Of a DNA stretch of 64,000 nt, positions 25,173-35,758 are shown piece after piece; positions within the stretch are counted from its first letter, which is position 1, and each line of letters begins with the position of its first letter. The position numbers were made by a program, and so were the translations under genes. The stretch comes from Moniliella sp. 'wahieum' (lineage: Eukaryota; Basidiomycota; Moniliellomycetes; Moniliellales; Moniliellaceae). The notes under the pieces were generated by a model, which saw nothing but the letters and a program-made list of their open reading frames with translations, did no database searches and had not been told where the DNA came from. The DNA is taken from contig RSEE01000035.1 in the NCBI GenBank assembly GCA_003971905.1, positions 558,001-622,000 of the forward strand, read 5' to 3'.

Positions 25173-25268
25173 TGACTGCGCCCGGGATCGAACCGAGGAC
25201 CTTATCCGATAACTACGGCACAGGGCCAATGTTAAGGATACGTGATAACCAACTAACACCACGCTGCC
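25173..25268 (-). tRNA. tRNA-Val (AAC) with a 21-base intron
   Basis: Read on the minus strand from 25268. Acceptor GGCAGCG pairs with CGCAGTC. The D arm is GTG/CAC around a TAGTTGG-type loop. The anticodon stem TATCC/GGATA encloses TT-AAC-A, then a 21-base intron and C38. The variable loop is AGGTC and the T arm is CTCGG-TTCGATC-CCGGG, with discriminator A. The intron sits after position 37, the standard place, and contains GTT, able to pair with the anticodon. The B box GGTTCGATCCC is perfect. A run of seven T on the transcribed strand (25166-25172) follows at once as the Pol III terminator. One acceptor pair (4-69) is A-A and another is G-U. Confidence 0.93.
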
Positions 25269-26388
25269 ATCTGAACAGCACTGCTTGAAGCAAACTTACA
25301 GGGTGGGCTAGTGGGGTTCTTGAAAAGACTCCACCAGATGCGGATTGGATGTTGGTAGTCGTCCACTTGTAGGACCGTGCCGTAGGGATGGCGGTGGGCG
25401 GGTTGTTTGGGGTGTTTGAAACTGATGGCGTTTTCTTGCGGTTGGTTCCTAGCACCGAATGAGGCTGTCAAGCTAGGTATACGTATTGTTTTGGTTTATC
25501 AACAGTAGCTGGTGGTAGAGAAGCATGCGAGTTGTTGTGGGGATATAGGGTCTTGAGGCCCTGAGCCGGCTGCGGCCCCTGAAGCATCTGATGCATGATG
25601 CTTGATGGGCCCCTGGCGCAAGGCGGATTCTCGCAGGCTCATCTCATTAACATTGGCGCACGCCGCCTCTGGATCCGATCGCCAACAGATCAACGCACAT
25701 CGGATGAAAACGATGGCTCGGATCCATCGAATCCCTAGTGGCCCAGTCCGAGTCATCGATCATTGCATCATCGACGTGCACATGCCATCTGAGCTGCGCA
25801 TCTTCTCGCATGTCAGTAACTCTTCACTTCTCAGTATGGATTGGACGCTTACTTTACCGTCTAAGTTGGGCCTGGTTGGGCTCAGCGCCCCAAGGCGGGC
25901 TGAGCTGTTGAGGCTGTAGGTATATACGAGGAGGGAGCTGAGCGGCTGCACGAGTGCGTCTCTTGAGCAGCGCTGAGCTGAGCGCGCGAAATCTCTCCGC
26001 CTCGTCCCTGGGGCCCCTGGGGGGTTGGGGGGTGGCGGCGTGTCGACTGGTCAGGGTGCTGGCGTGGGAGCCGGGAGGGACAGGCGCTGAATATGGAATG
26101 GTGGACGCATCGTTGAGCTGATGAACGTGGGCGTTGACGCGGTCCACGCTGAGCCAGCGCTCAGCCCCAGCGCTGCTGAGGCTCAGCGCTCCCTTCGGTG
26201 GGCGCCACCCGAAGCGGGAAGACGGGAGACCTCGCTTAAGTGGGCAAGCGAACCGGGGGCAGGCGCGCACGGCGCCAGTGCCTGCCCACTGTCGCCCCTT
26301 GCCCGACGCGCCCCGGATGTGCGCCGCCGCATTGCGGGCGGCGTTTTTAATTGGCTGGAGTCGATGTGCATGATGCTTGCTATATGAG
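25269..26388. other. Spacer between tRNA-Val and the RhoGEF gene
   Basis: No gene seen. It contains CTGATGCATGATGCTTGATG (25588-25607) and a dense set of GCTGAGC/CTCAGCGC words at 25880-25990 and 26148-26192 that can form small hairpins. Confidence 0.5.
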
Positions 26389-29300
26389 ATGGCGAGCACA
26401 AGCAACCCATCCGACGGGAGCAGCCCCCTCTAGCACCACCCCCGCCGCCCTCCGTCTCGCCATCGCCATCTCCCGCGCCATCCCACCTCCATCTCCGTCG
26501 CCTCTGGTCCTCCACCCGCCTCGCCTCCACCCTCATCCGCGCCACCGCCTCCCGTAACCCTGTGATATCCGTGTGCTCTCGGCGGCCGTCATGAGCACCG
26601 TCCCCCGCTCCCTCCCCGCCCCGCCCCCCTTCACCTCCTCCCCCGCCCCCGTCTCCGCCCCGCCCCGCCGCCACCCCTACGTAGTCCCTGCCCCCGTCCC
26701 GCCCCCGCCGTGCTCTCCGCCACCTGGCCCGCAGCCGCACCCCCATCGAGGGCCGCCCCCTTCTTCCCTCACGCGACAAGCGCCGCAGCCGATCAGTCAA
26801 CGACCTCTTCGCCACCCACCCAGACTATGGCCGTAGCACCCATACTGGCCATGGCCTTGGCTACCCCCACGCTGTTCAGGGCCTAGGCTTGTCTTTTGAG
26901 CCTAGCGCGAGTGCGCCCGCCCACGACTACTTCTCTTGGGTTTACCCGTCCCGCCCCACGTCTACCTCATCGCCAATTCTCTCGAGAGTGCCGCTTCTCA
27001 ACTAGCAGCCGCGGACGGCCCTGTCACTCATCTCCTCCTAGGTTCCATTCCCAGCCCAGTCCAGTTGACCCTTTACTCCAAGAGCACTTGCCCCGGTTGG
27101 CACCTAGCTTACTGTGCGTCCTCTCTGTTGCTCTGCAAATGTTGTGCACTTTTTTTCCTGACTGATTCATTCGTGCAGCGTTCTCAAGATAGACAACTGT
27201 CAGCTTACGTTCTGCCGGCTGGCCTAGAGCTGTGTACCAAGTGGAGGAACTGGACATTTCGCGCAACCCACTTGGAGAGTCACTTCCTCCTTGTATCGCC
27301 CGCCTCACCAGCCTACGAGTCCTCCTTGCTGACCAGCTCGGTCTTACCGCGTTCCCGCCCTGGCTGATATGGGGGCTCGCTTACCGTTCTTTCCGTCCGG
27401 CAGAACTCCTTGGACCATTTCCCTCGTCGCTCCACAAGCTTGTCCGCCTTGAGCGCCTCACGATCGAGAACAATCCCTGGTCTCCTACCTGGACCCCGCT
27501 CCTGACGGCCATCATCAACGCTCCACCCCAAAAGGTGGGGGCATCGCTAGAAACCCAGTCTTCGGCTACGTGCCAGTGCGTACGACGATGATGAAGAAGA
27601 CCTCATCAGTTCCACCGCTGGCACACCGACCAAATCGCCCCCAACAGGCATTCTAGCGGCATTACGAGCATCTAACATTGGTGAGGTCAAAGCGTCTCAA
27701 GGCGTCGCAGCTCCATTGCCCTGCATGGGCTGGGTACCCGTAGAGCCTCTCAGCCGGCTTCAGGGCCACCTACCTCGGCCTCGTCGGCACCCAAATCGAA
27801 AAACAGTGGCCGTCACTCTTTTGGATCGGCCGATGCGCGCTCCGACCGATCCAAGTGGAGCTTTTCCCTTCACCGTAGTAAAGGGTTCAAGTTCGAGCAA
27901 CCAAGCAAGCAATTTTCCTCCCACGTAACTTGTCGGGCACCTTCAAGCCTCTCCGCCCTCCTGAATCTGACACGTCCCCTTCTCCTTCAACCTCGGCCAC
28001 AGGTCCCCTCACCCCGCTCGACATTCGGCGTTTTCTGGTATCAACTTTTGGAGAGCCTATCGTCAGGCGTCCAGTCTCCCTCGCCTGGCCACCTGCCCTG
28101 GGCTCGCCTTCAGCCTTTCGTCCTGGCGGGGCCGACCATCCATCGTTAGCAGCACCCTATCATACCTCTCTCTCGCTCCCGGTGCGTCTCCGTGCACAAC
28201 CGAAACGCTTCTTCTTCGTCAGTTGATTGGACTCATCGCCAGGCAGTGGAGCACCGCATCGGACATTAAGCATCTACTTGCGTCCTTACGTGACATGCAT
28301 GACCTTGAGGTCGCAGAGGCTGCGTACCAGGCGTCCGCCACTACCCCTTTTTCCACATTGGCACGCACCTACCCGATCACCTCTGCCGGGGAAGGGCCGG
28401 GGTCCCAAGTCGGCATGCGCCTCGGTGCCAGATATCAAAAGCATGGAGACCCCAGCTCAGACGGCGGATCATCAAGAGATTGTTTCGTCGGAAGAGTCGT
28501 ACGTAGGGAGCGTTGCAGGAGTTTATCGATGTGTATGTCGCTGCAGCAGAGCAGTTTGACCCTACAACCTCGGCCCCCACCGTTCCTTTGGTGGAACAAC
28601 GGATCGTGTTTGGCAACATCCCTGCCCTCATTCACCTCCACACCAACTCTTTCTTGCCTGCGCTCCAAGCTGCTGCACGGGCAGAGGAGGAACCGGAATC
28701 GGGCTTGCCCGATGCAGTGGACCGCATTGCCGAGGTATTCTTGGTTCATTCGGCCTTTTTCCGCATGTACACGGCCTACATCAACAATTGTGACTTGGCG
28801 CAGCAGCTGGTGGCTCTATGGGAAGGCGTCGTTGTCCCGCCAGGGATTGAGGCAAGACTGGCCGCACGCCTCCACACGGCGCCAGCGCCATGTCTACTCC
28901 CCGTGTCTTCGCACAGTGCGTCTGCATCGGCGGCCGGGTCAGATTTTTCAGTAGAGAGCGACATGATCCAGCGGGCGTCCGCAGTCAAGCCTGCCGCCTC
29001 GCTGGTTGGAGGCAAAGCGGGACCCCCTCGCGAGCTGGCAGTGTGGGGAGGGTGTGCTGTCCAAGTCGGCACGTAAGGCTCGACAAAAGTACCTTCGCAA
29101 ATGCGCCCAAGATCCACGCCGATCCCACATGTCCATCGAGTCGTACTTGATGCTTCCAGTCCAACGCGTCCCACGTTATCGTCTTTTGCTTGAGGCCTTG
29201 GTCAAAGCCACTCCGCCTCCTCGCATTGATCCGGTAGAACGCGGAATGCCAGCGATGGGTCACGCCCTGAAAATCGTAGCCCACCACATGAACCTGTGCT

Positions 29301-30274
29301 TCCCTCTGGGGGGTCAACCTTCCCTCCCACGAGGGAGTGCCGCTTCTGTGGCGGAGCCCCAGCGTGGCTCGATCCGAGGCACGCGGGCCCTGCTCGTCTA
29401 GGCCAGAGGAAGCTCCTTCTGATTCGAGATCCACGGCAAACCAAGCCAGCGATGCCATGTCCAATCCGTTGGCGACTGAGCCCATGTCCCCGATGGTGAA
29501 TTCGCAGCCACCGGTCGCCCATCCCCGCCATACGGCCAACAGCCGGTTGGATGAGGCACTGGTTCAGATTTGTGAACTAGCGCACATGATCAACGAGTCA
29601 AAGCGCAGAGCTGAGCAGGATCGGCGCCTGTTGAGTGGCAAGCACGGATCGCTGGCTCCTTTCCCTCCCCTTTGGTCCAACCCCATCGTCGACTGGTCCG
29701 AGACGGGGTGGTGATGCTGCGCAAAATTGTGCGTCTCTCCTCGGAACGGGGCAACCACGGTTCGGATCCGGTCAAGAACGTACCGACATTGCAGCAAACC
29801 GTTGTGGAGGAACCAGTGGTGTTGCTCCTCTGCACTGACCTTGCTGTCTTTCTCACTGCTCCTCCTGATTTTCTCCCTCTTCTCCGTGCAGCGGGGCAAG
29901 AGGCCGCCGCCCACGCAGCTATGATGGAGGCCGTGGCAGCGTCCACCTGCACCTCGCCCGACGCTTCCATCGAGATGCGATGGGAGTCCGATGGTCTGCG
30001 CAGTGCGGGCGCACCCGCACGACCTCCGCCGCCCGACTCGGCGGGCCCACTGCTCCATGTTGAGCCCATGCTGTTGCTCGAGCCATTTGCCATCTTGCGC
30101 CGGTGGCCCGGTGGCACCGGTCCCGCGTCCGCCATGCAGATGCAGGGCACCACGGTCGAACGCGTAGATGCAACCACGTTGCGCATCATGGACCACACCA
30201 AGCTTCTCTACCTTTCCGCCCAGTCCCCCGGCGATGCCGAGGCTTGGATTGCTGCCCTAGGCCAGGCCAACTGA
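26389..30274 (+). CDS. Rho guanine-nucleotide exchange factor with leucine-rich repeats (LRR-DH-PH)
   Basis: Assembled from consecutive + strand segments. Segment 1 (26389-26900) is a Pro/Ser-rich N-terminus. Segment 2 (26936-27540) holds leucine-rich repeats (VLKIDNCQLTF; VEELDISRNPLG, LTSLRVLLADQ, LVRLERLTIENNPW), with an intron ending at about 27178. A Ser/Pro linker follows. Segment 3 (28470-29620) is a Dbl-homology domain: EIVSSEESYVGSL then QEFIDVYVAA (CR1-like), FVHSAFFRMYTAYINN, and the signature YLMLPVQRVPRYRLLLEALV (CR3), ending in ALVQICELAHMINESKRR. Segment 4 (29700-30270) is a PH-like domain ending AQSPGDAEAWIAALGQAN. DH domains load GTP on Rho/Cdc42 GTPases. Many frame changes occur (roughly eight to ten), so the gene is either heavily affected by indels or decaying. 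The exact start and introns are uncertain. Confidence 0.7.
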
Positions 30275-31896
30275 TCAACTGATCACGCTCCTCTCCTTCC
30301 CCGCTGGCCCTCCCAAATTCGCTGTGCTGGGCCACACCGATACCGCCTTCTCCTCCACGCATTCCCTATGACACATTACCCCTTTTCACGTATACCCCCC
30401 CTTCCCGTCTCTATTCCCCATGTTTCACCACGCATGACCTGCACGTTGCGCCTGCTTCGGCCCTACCTCTCTGACGCCATATCCTTCTTCCCTCTTCCTG
30501 CGTCCTGCCCCCCCCCGTCCAGCTGCGCGAACCTCGCTTCATCCCATTTTGTACTTCGTTATGATGCGCTCTGCTTGCTCGGCCGGCACTGATGGTGCTG
30601 AGCCGTGGGGCCGGCAGTTTGAATTCCCCCCTCTCTCTTTCTCTTCTCTGTGGTCTTTGGTCTTTGGTCTTTTGGGTTTGGTAACGCGTCCCTCCCTAGC
30701 CTCTTGCCCTGCCTGAAGTTGTTGAGCGTGCTAGCGATGGGTGCCACTGGACAAGTGCCAACGCAAACGCAAACGCAAACGCATGGGCAAGCGCAAGGGC
30801 AGGGGGGAAAGGGACCAAGCAAAGATAAGATAAGATACGATAAGAACTGTCTTTCTGCTTCTCCTTGTTCGGCTTGGCCGACCCGCACTGGATGTGGGCA
30901 TGGTCCAGCGTTCCATTTGAGATAGACGTCGGGCGCTGGTGTGGTCGCTCAGCGCATGTCACATGTCGTACCGGTCGAGTGCATCGTAGTCTCCGCGGAT
31001 GGTTGCGCCTGTGCCCTCAGGTTGGTGCTCTTGCCCCCCACTGCCGTGACGACAGCTACGAAGGTCCAGCGTGACGGTACCCTCAAGCTGCGTGGGATGA
31101 TGTAGCCAATGGTTCATGCACATGTATCCCCCCTCTTTGGCGGTTGGCAGGCGTCACGCATCGTACACGTCGGGTCACATTGACTGTGCGGTCGCTCCTC
31201 CGACGCGATGAACCTCTGTTACTCAGTTGTGCTGATACCCCTGGCGAGCATTCTGTCAAATGAATGTCATCAAAACGTTATTAACACTGCAGTTGCATGT
31301 AGCCTGTCCATGCACCTCTCTTGGCATTCAATCAGCAACGCCCTGACCAACGGGCCACAATCACTTGGTCCCGAGCGACTAGATACCTAGCGAGGGATGT
31401 GGGCATAGTTGCATTGTGTGTCCCAGTTGGCAAAGAAGGATCGAAACGAAGTGCCGTGGGCCGGAGAGGGACGTGAAGACGAGGAAGAGCGTAATTGCAG
31501 CACAGCCACATTCCACTCTTTTACTCTTTTCCACCCTCGCATTCTCCTCTGCCACTTCGTATCACACCCACTCCCCCACGCCCGTTCATATAACCCGTCT
31601 TAGGGGTATACCGCGTGCTCTCCCGTTGGGACCACACCTACTCGATCCCTCGTCCGCACCACCGTCTCGGTCCGCGCTGGTGCACCCTACCCTACGTGGT
31701 CCGTGTTTCCCCCCTCGGGTTGGCCGAGCTCAAGAGCTCGGATCAAGCCCCCAGCCCCGCTGGTCCAAGGCGTATGAACTCCCCCCCCCCCCTTTCCTCC
31801 AACGATGGGATGTGGCGTGCCGAGAGCGGGTATAGTATCATTGCGTTTTGCACGGTTTGCAGCCCCCCAGTGGGGCAGCGACCAAGCGGACTAGGT
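30275..31896. other. Spacer after the RhoGEF gene
   Basis: No supportable gene. It contains a CAAACG hexamer array (about 30762-30783), a GATAAG cluster (30824-30845) and a GCATGTCACATGTCG word (30954-30968). Small open frames have no recognisable domains. Confidence 0.5.
30824..30845 (+). promoter_or_regulatory. Cluster of GATA-factor core sites
   Basis: GATAAGATAAGATACGATAA: three GATAAG cores and one GATACG within 22 bases. GATA factors bind such cores in fungi. It may equally be a simple repeat. The nearest annotated start is more than 1 kb away. Confidence 0.3.
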
Positions 31897-32778
31897 CTAG
31901 CCTTCCTCCCCGTCCCACGCATCCACCGTACGTTTCTGCTGGGCGGCCTGGACGCGCATCCGCTGCTGTTCGCCCCAGAGGAGTTGCAGTAGCTGGTCCA
32001 CCTCCTGCTGCAGGCTTGCTAGCAAGGGTTAAGGCAAGGCGGGCAGGTCAGCGCGGCACACAAGGCAACAAGGCAACAAGGCAACAAGGCAACAAGGCAA
32101 GGCAACAAGGCAACAAGGCAACAAGGCAACAAGGCAACAAGGCAACAAGGCAACAAGGCGCCCCTAACCGGACCCAAGAACCAAAAACCAAAAACCAAAA
32201 ACCAAAAACCAGGAGAGGACGTACTCGCTTCTCGTACCGCCTCGGCATACTCTTCGTTGGCCTTGCGCATCTCGGACTGCAAGTGGGCCAAGCGCTGGGC
32301 TTGGCCGTGGGTCTGCACATCGTACGCCGGTACATGCTCAATCAACCTCCGTACCGTCGTCGCTTGCCTTACCAAGTCCGCTACCAACTCCTCAATGCTC
32401 GTCGCCATCGTCGCTTCGTCCACCAAGATTGTCGCGGCCGTCGCGCCGAGCATGCTCAGCGGCGCATCGCTCCGCGTCGCCACATGCGGTGCTTTGCGCG
32501 TCAAATACGCCACTGTCGACCCCACAATTTGTAACAGCAAATCTAACGCTGCCTCGAGCTGCGTGAGCGGATCGGAACCCGCTTCCCCTGGCCCCGCCGA
32601 CGCGGCTGGCGCAGGGGGCGTGGCAGCCGGGACCGAAGCAGGCGCCGAAGCAGGCGCAGACGCAGACGCAGACGCAGGCGTAGGCGTCGGGGCTGGTACA
32701 GGCGCGCGGCGGATGTGGAGTTGGGGAGGGGGACGGCAGCGCGTGGGGCGTGCCAGCTGCCGACGCCGACATGGCCAT
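31897..32778 (-). CDS. MED21: Mediator complex subunit 21 (Srb7)
   Basis: Middle-module subunit of Mediator, a helical partner of Med7. Exon 1 runs from ATG 32778 to 32225 and exon 2 from 32018 to 31897 (TAG). The intron 32019-32224 (GTACGT...CTAG) joins in frame. After a Pro/Ala/Ser-rich N-terminus, unusual for this small protein, the conserved core starts with LTQLEAALDLLLQIV. It continues through TSIEELVADLVRQATTVRRLIEHVPAYDV to a long coiled coil (QAQRLAHLQSEMRKANEEY ... LQQEVDQLLQLLW). The core order and spacing match Srb7/MED21. One frame change is needed in the N-terminal Pro/Ala stretch (about 32690-32700). It is divergently arranged with the epoxide hydrolase, starts 510 bases apart. 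Confidence 0.85.
32059..32212. repeat. Octamer and hexamer arrays in the MED21 intron
   Basis: About eleven units of AACAAGGC, with one CAAGGCAAGG phase slip, at 32059-32160, followed by AAAAACC units at 32175-32212. Together they make up most of the 206-base intron. On the + strand the array can be read as a protein (QQGNKAT), but this is only a by-product. Confidence 0.9.
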
Positions 32779-33288
32779 GGCCTCCGAGCTCGTCCGCCTC
32801 GTGCGCTCGCTCGTGTGTTGTCCGGTCGGGACGCCGCCGACGGCGGTTACGTCAGCGCCGCGTCTCCCCGCCGGATGGGATGGGATGGGGTGGTGTGGCG
32901 GACGGGTGATGGGTGGTGGGTGATGCTGCAGGCGTGCTGGTTTGAAGCGTTGGCTGTTTCAGCGGTAGTACGTTAGGCGTTAGCTTGAATGGGGCGTACG
33001 TGCGCGCTGCTCTGCTCACGCGCTCACGCTGCGCCACTTGGCCGCGTGGCGGTAAAAGCGCAACCGAGCGCACCGAACCAACCACACTTTCACGTCCCCG
33101 CCGCGTCTGGTGCGCTCAGCAGCAGCTGGTTCGGTTGCTGCTTAGATTCAGACCTTCCTCAGCGTTCCTGGTCGCTGGGCCTCTCCTGCCGCTTCCACGT
33201 GGTACGTTGCCCAGTCGCCCCCACGCTTGCCCGTATAAAGGCCCCCTCGGCACCCCTCCCGTGCCGCCCCCCACATCACCCGCCCAGC
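32779..33288. promoter_or_regulatory. Shared divergent promoter region, MED21 / epoxide hydrolase
   Basis: 510 bases between two start codons facing away from each other. A TATAAAG box at 33234-33240 serves the epoxide hydrolase. On the MED21 side no TATA is visible. GGGATGGGATGGGG and GGGTGATGGGTGGTGGGTGATG direct repeats lie at 32874-32930. Confidence 0.5.
33234..33240 (+). promoter_or_regulatory. TATA box of the epoxide hydrolase gene
   Basis: TATAAAG, 55 bases before the ATG at 33289, implying a short 5' leader. Confidence 0.6.
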
Positions 33289-34965
33289 ATGCCCGCCGTC
33301 CCCCCCGTCACCGACGCCAGCAAGGCTGCCCTTGCCGATCCGGTCCCGGCCATCTCCCAAATCACCCCCTTCACCCCTGCCATCAACCAGCCCGCCCTGG
33401 TCAGCGACTTGCGCGCCCGCCTCGCCGCTGCCCACGCTCGCTTTGCCCGCCCCTCTGCCTCGCCCGGCCAGGCGGATGGTGTCCATACGCCCTGGTCCCC
33501 CCTGCCGGCCGACACGGATGCCGGCCAGCAAACGTTCACGCCCGACGTCATGGCCCGTCTCTTGGACCAGTGGCAGCACCTCGATCTGGATGCGTTCCAA
33601 GCGCGCCTCACCACTTTGACCACTTTGTCGCCACCATTGACTGGTGCCGTCTCCACTTTATCCACAAACCTTCCTCTCGCCCCGACGCCATCCCCCTGCT
33701 TCTCCTTCACGGATGGCCCGGCAGCGTATGGGAATTTGCCGACGTGATTGACGAGTTGGCTGAGCCCGGTGCGTGGTATCTCCCTCTCCTCTCCCTTTTT
33801 GTTGGCTTGCGGGCTGCTTTGGATGGCCGCTGGGCCAGAGCTGACTCGCGTTCGCTTGGCCGCTCGCAGCGTCCGAGGAGGACCAAGCGTTCCATGTGGT
33901 GGTCCCCTCGCTGCCAGGCTTCTTGTGGAGCTCGCCGCCGCCCTCGACGGCGCACTACATTGGGGACGTGTACGGCTACTGCCGCATTCTGAACGCGTTG
34001 ATGCTTGGGCTGGGGTACGGGCCAGGTCAGGCCAAGTGGTCCGGGTATGCAGTGCAAGGCGGAGACTGGGGATCGGTGCATGCGCGCGTCGTCGCCTCCA
34101 TCCCCGGATCGGCCGTGCGCGCCGTGCACCTCAACTTTTGTCCCACCACGCGCCCGGGCTGGACAGGCGCACTGTCGAAGCTCGTGTTCGACAACCTGTC
34201 CCCAGCCTGGCGCCTGGCCTTGGCCAAGCGCAGTGGCTCCCCGCCTTGCTCAAGTTGGTCCAACAGGTACGTTCAGGTGGCCCTTTGCGTTGCGCGCCTC
34301 GCTGGAGGAGTGCCGTGGGCGCCAGCTAACTATCTATTCTCCTCGCGTCCGCTTGGCTAGGCGACGGCATATGACGTCGAAGGAGTGTACTACCGAATGC
34401 AGGGCTACCGCCCGGCTCAGTTGATGTACGGCATGCTCGATTCGCCAGCCGGGTTGCTGGGGTACATTGGTCCGCTCATGACCCACTGGGTCACTGCCGA
34501 CCCTCTGAGCACGAGTGGGGAGAGCAAGGAGGGCCTGTCCATGGACAAGGTCTTGGAGTTGATCACGCTGTACTGGATGAGCGGGTGCATAGCCACTTCA
34601 TTTTTGCCGTATGCGGTCAACTACCCGTTCCCGCACTACCTCGTCCAACCTGACTTGTACATCCACCAGCCCTTTGGCTACTCGCAGTTCCCGACGAACT
34701 CATCTCGCCCCCGATCGGCTGGATTGGCCAAACGGGTCGCCTCACCTGGGCCGTCAAGGCCGACAAGGCCGGCCACTTTCCCCACATCGAGGCACCGGCC
34801 CTCTTCCTCGCTCACTTGCGCCAGGCCTTCTCTCCCTCCGGCACGGCCGTCGACACGAGCGCGGCGGGCGAACCGCTGGTGCCGCCCAAGGGCGGACTAT
34901 GGGACGAGGAGCGGCCAAAGCCACTGCGTAGGTACGAAATCCAAGTGAGAGTTGTAAGTGAGTAG
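33289..34965 (+). CDS. Microsomal-type epoxide hydrolase
   Basis: Alpha/beta-hydrolase that opens epoxides to diols. Residues ~25-110 form the epoxide-hydrolase N-terminal domain (ITPFTPAINQPALVSDLRAR, HFDHFVATIDWCRLHFIHK). HGWPGS supplies the oxyanion loop and GGDWGS the nucleophilic Asp. WMSGCIATSFLPY and PFGYSQFP are cap/Tyr-region motifs, and KAGHFPHIEAPALF carries the catalytic His. Introns are 33769-33869 (GTGCGT...CGCAG) and 34267-34360 (GTACGT...CTAG). Three frame changes are needed (about 33610, 34227, 34690), each inside recognisable homology, so indels are likely. The stop is TAG 34963-34965. Size (~490 residues) and motif order match the EPHX1/fungal microsomal class. Natural substrate unknown. 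Confidence 0.85.
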
Positions 34966-35361
34966 TAGTGAGACTTGACTTTCCGTCCCCCCGCCCTCCT
35001 CCTTCTCCTTTGGCTGCCCAACTGAGCCAAAACAGACCACGAGGGCAATTGCCTGGCCCGGTCACTAGCACTAGCCACTTTTCCCCTCTGTCCATGCCTC
35101 CCCCCTTACCTCCTGTCCCACTAATGTACACGCGGTTGGCTTGGTTTGGCTTCCCTTTCGTTAGTCGTAGGGACCTGAGTACCTGAGTGTAGACCGCCAG
35201 CCAGGGCCTTCGTTCCTCGTTTCCCGTGCCTATCTTAACCCTACGTGGCGTGTGCGCCCACACGCAGTCCAACCATGGGGGAGGGGATGAACTGTATGCG
35301 TGGGCTGCGGGCGCGGGAGAGTGAGCGACCAACCATCTAAGCACCCAGGATTACTGACTTG
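34966..35361. other. Spacer between convergent genes
   Basis: The epoxide hydrolase (+) and the small gene at 35362 (-) end facing each other. Nothing recognisable is seen in between. Confidence 0.5.
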
Positions 35362-35758
35362 TTACTTGTTGAGTTCGGCTGCGCGCTTAGCAATTTCCTC
35401 CTTGCTCAGCGGCTGCTCCAACTTGGACGCCTGCTCCGTGTTGAGGATGGACGCGCCGGGGGCGGCGCGGTGCGCCGCCTGCGCTTCCGTCTCAAACCCC
35501 GTCTTGTTCAGCGCCGGGTCCGTGGTGGGGTCGTTGGCTGCACACACAAACGACGCAGAGGGAGAGCGGTTAGCACAGACCACGAGGGGCGCGCGCGGGC
35601 GAGAGGGGAGGGGGGAGGACGTACTGGTCGCCGGGTGGGGTCTGTGCGGGAAAGAGGTGAAGCGGTAAGGTAGGGCAAGTTAGGTTACGCATGGACTGGG
35701 CGGCGGGCCGCGGGGAAAGAGACACGTACTGGATGGTGATCTTTTGCTCGTCGGACAT
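35362..35758 (-). CDS. Small hydrophilic protein, 73 residues, three exons
   Basis: Exons on the minus strand: 35758-35730 (29 nt), 35641-35625 (17 nt) and 35537-35362. The two introns (35642-35729 and 35538-35624) both run GTACGT...CAG. Phases agree perfectly: the first splits Gln and the second splits Thr. The product starts MSDEQKITIQPHPATTNDP, is charged and disordered in the middle (TGFETEAQAAHRAAPGASIL), and ends with a likely helix (LSKEEIAKRAAELNK). No signal, membrane or metal motif is seen. The clean phases and a 17-base micro-exon support a real gene. The function is unknown. A stress-related small protein is possible but unsupported. Confidence 0.75.

Noticed and set aside
30559-30962. 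Ala/Leu/Phe-repeat minus-strand frames near 30.8 kb
   Set aside because: They are translations of the CAAACG hexamer array.
32059-32160. Array considered as a CRISPR-like repeat
   Set aside because: The units are 8 bases with no spacers, and the genome is eukaryotic. It is a simple tandem repeat.
31848-32534. Gln-Gly-Asn-Lys repeat protein on the + strand
   Set aside because: It is a translation of the MED21 intron array and of the antisense of MED21 exons.
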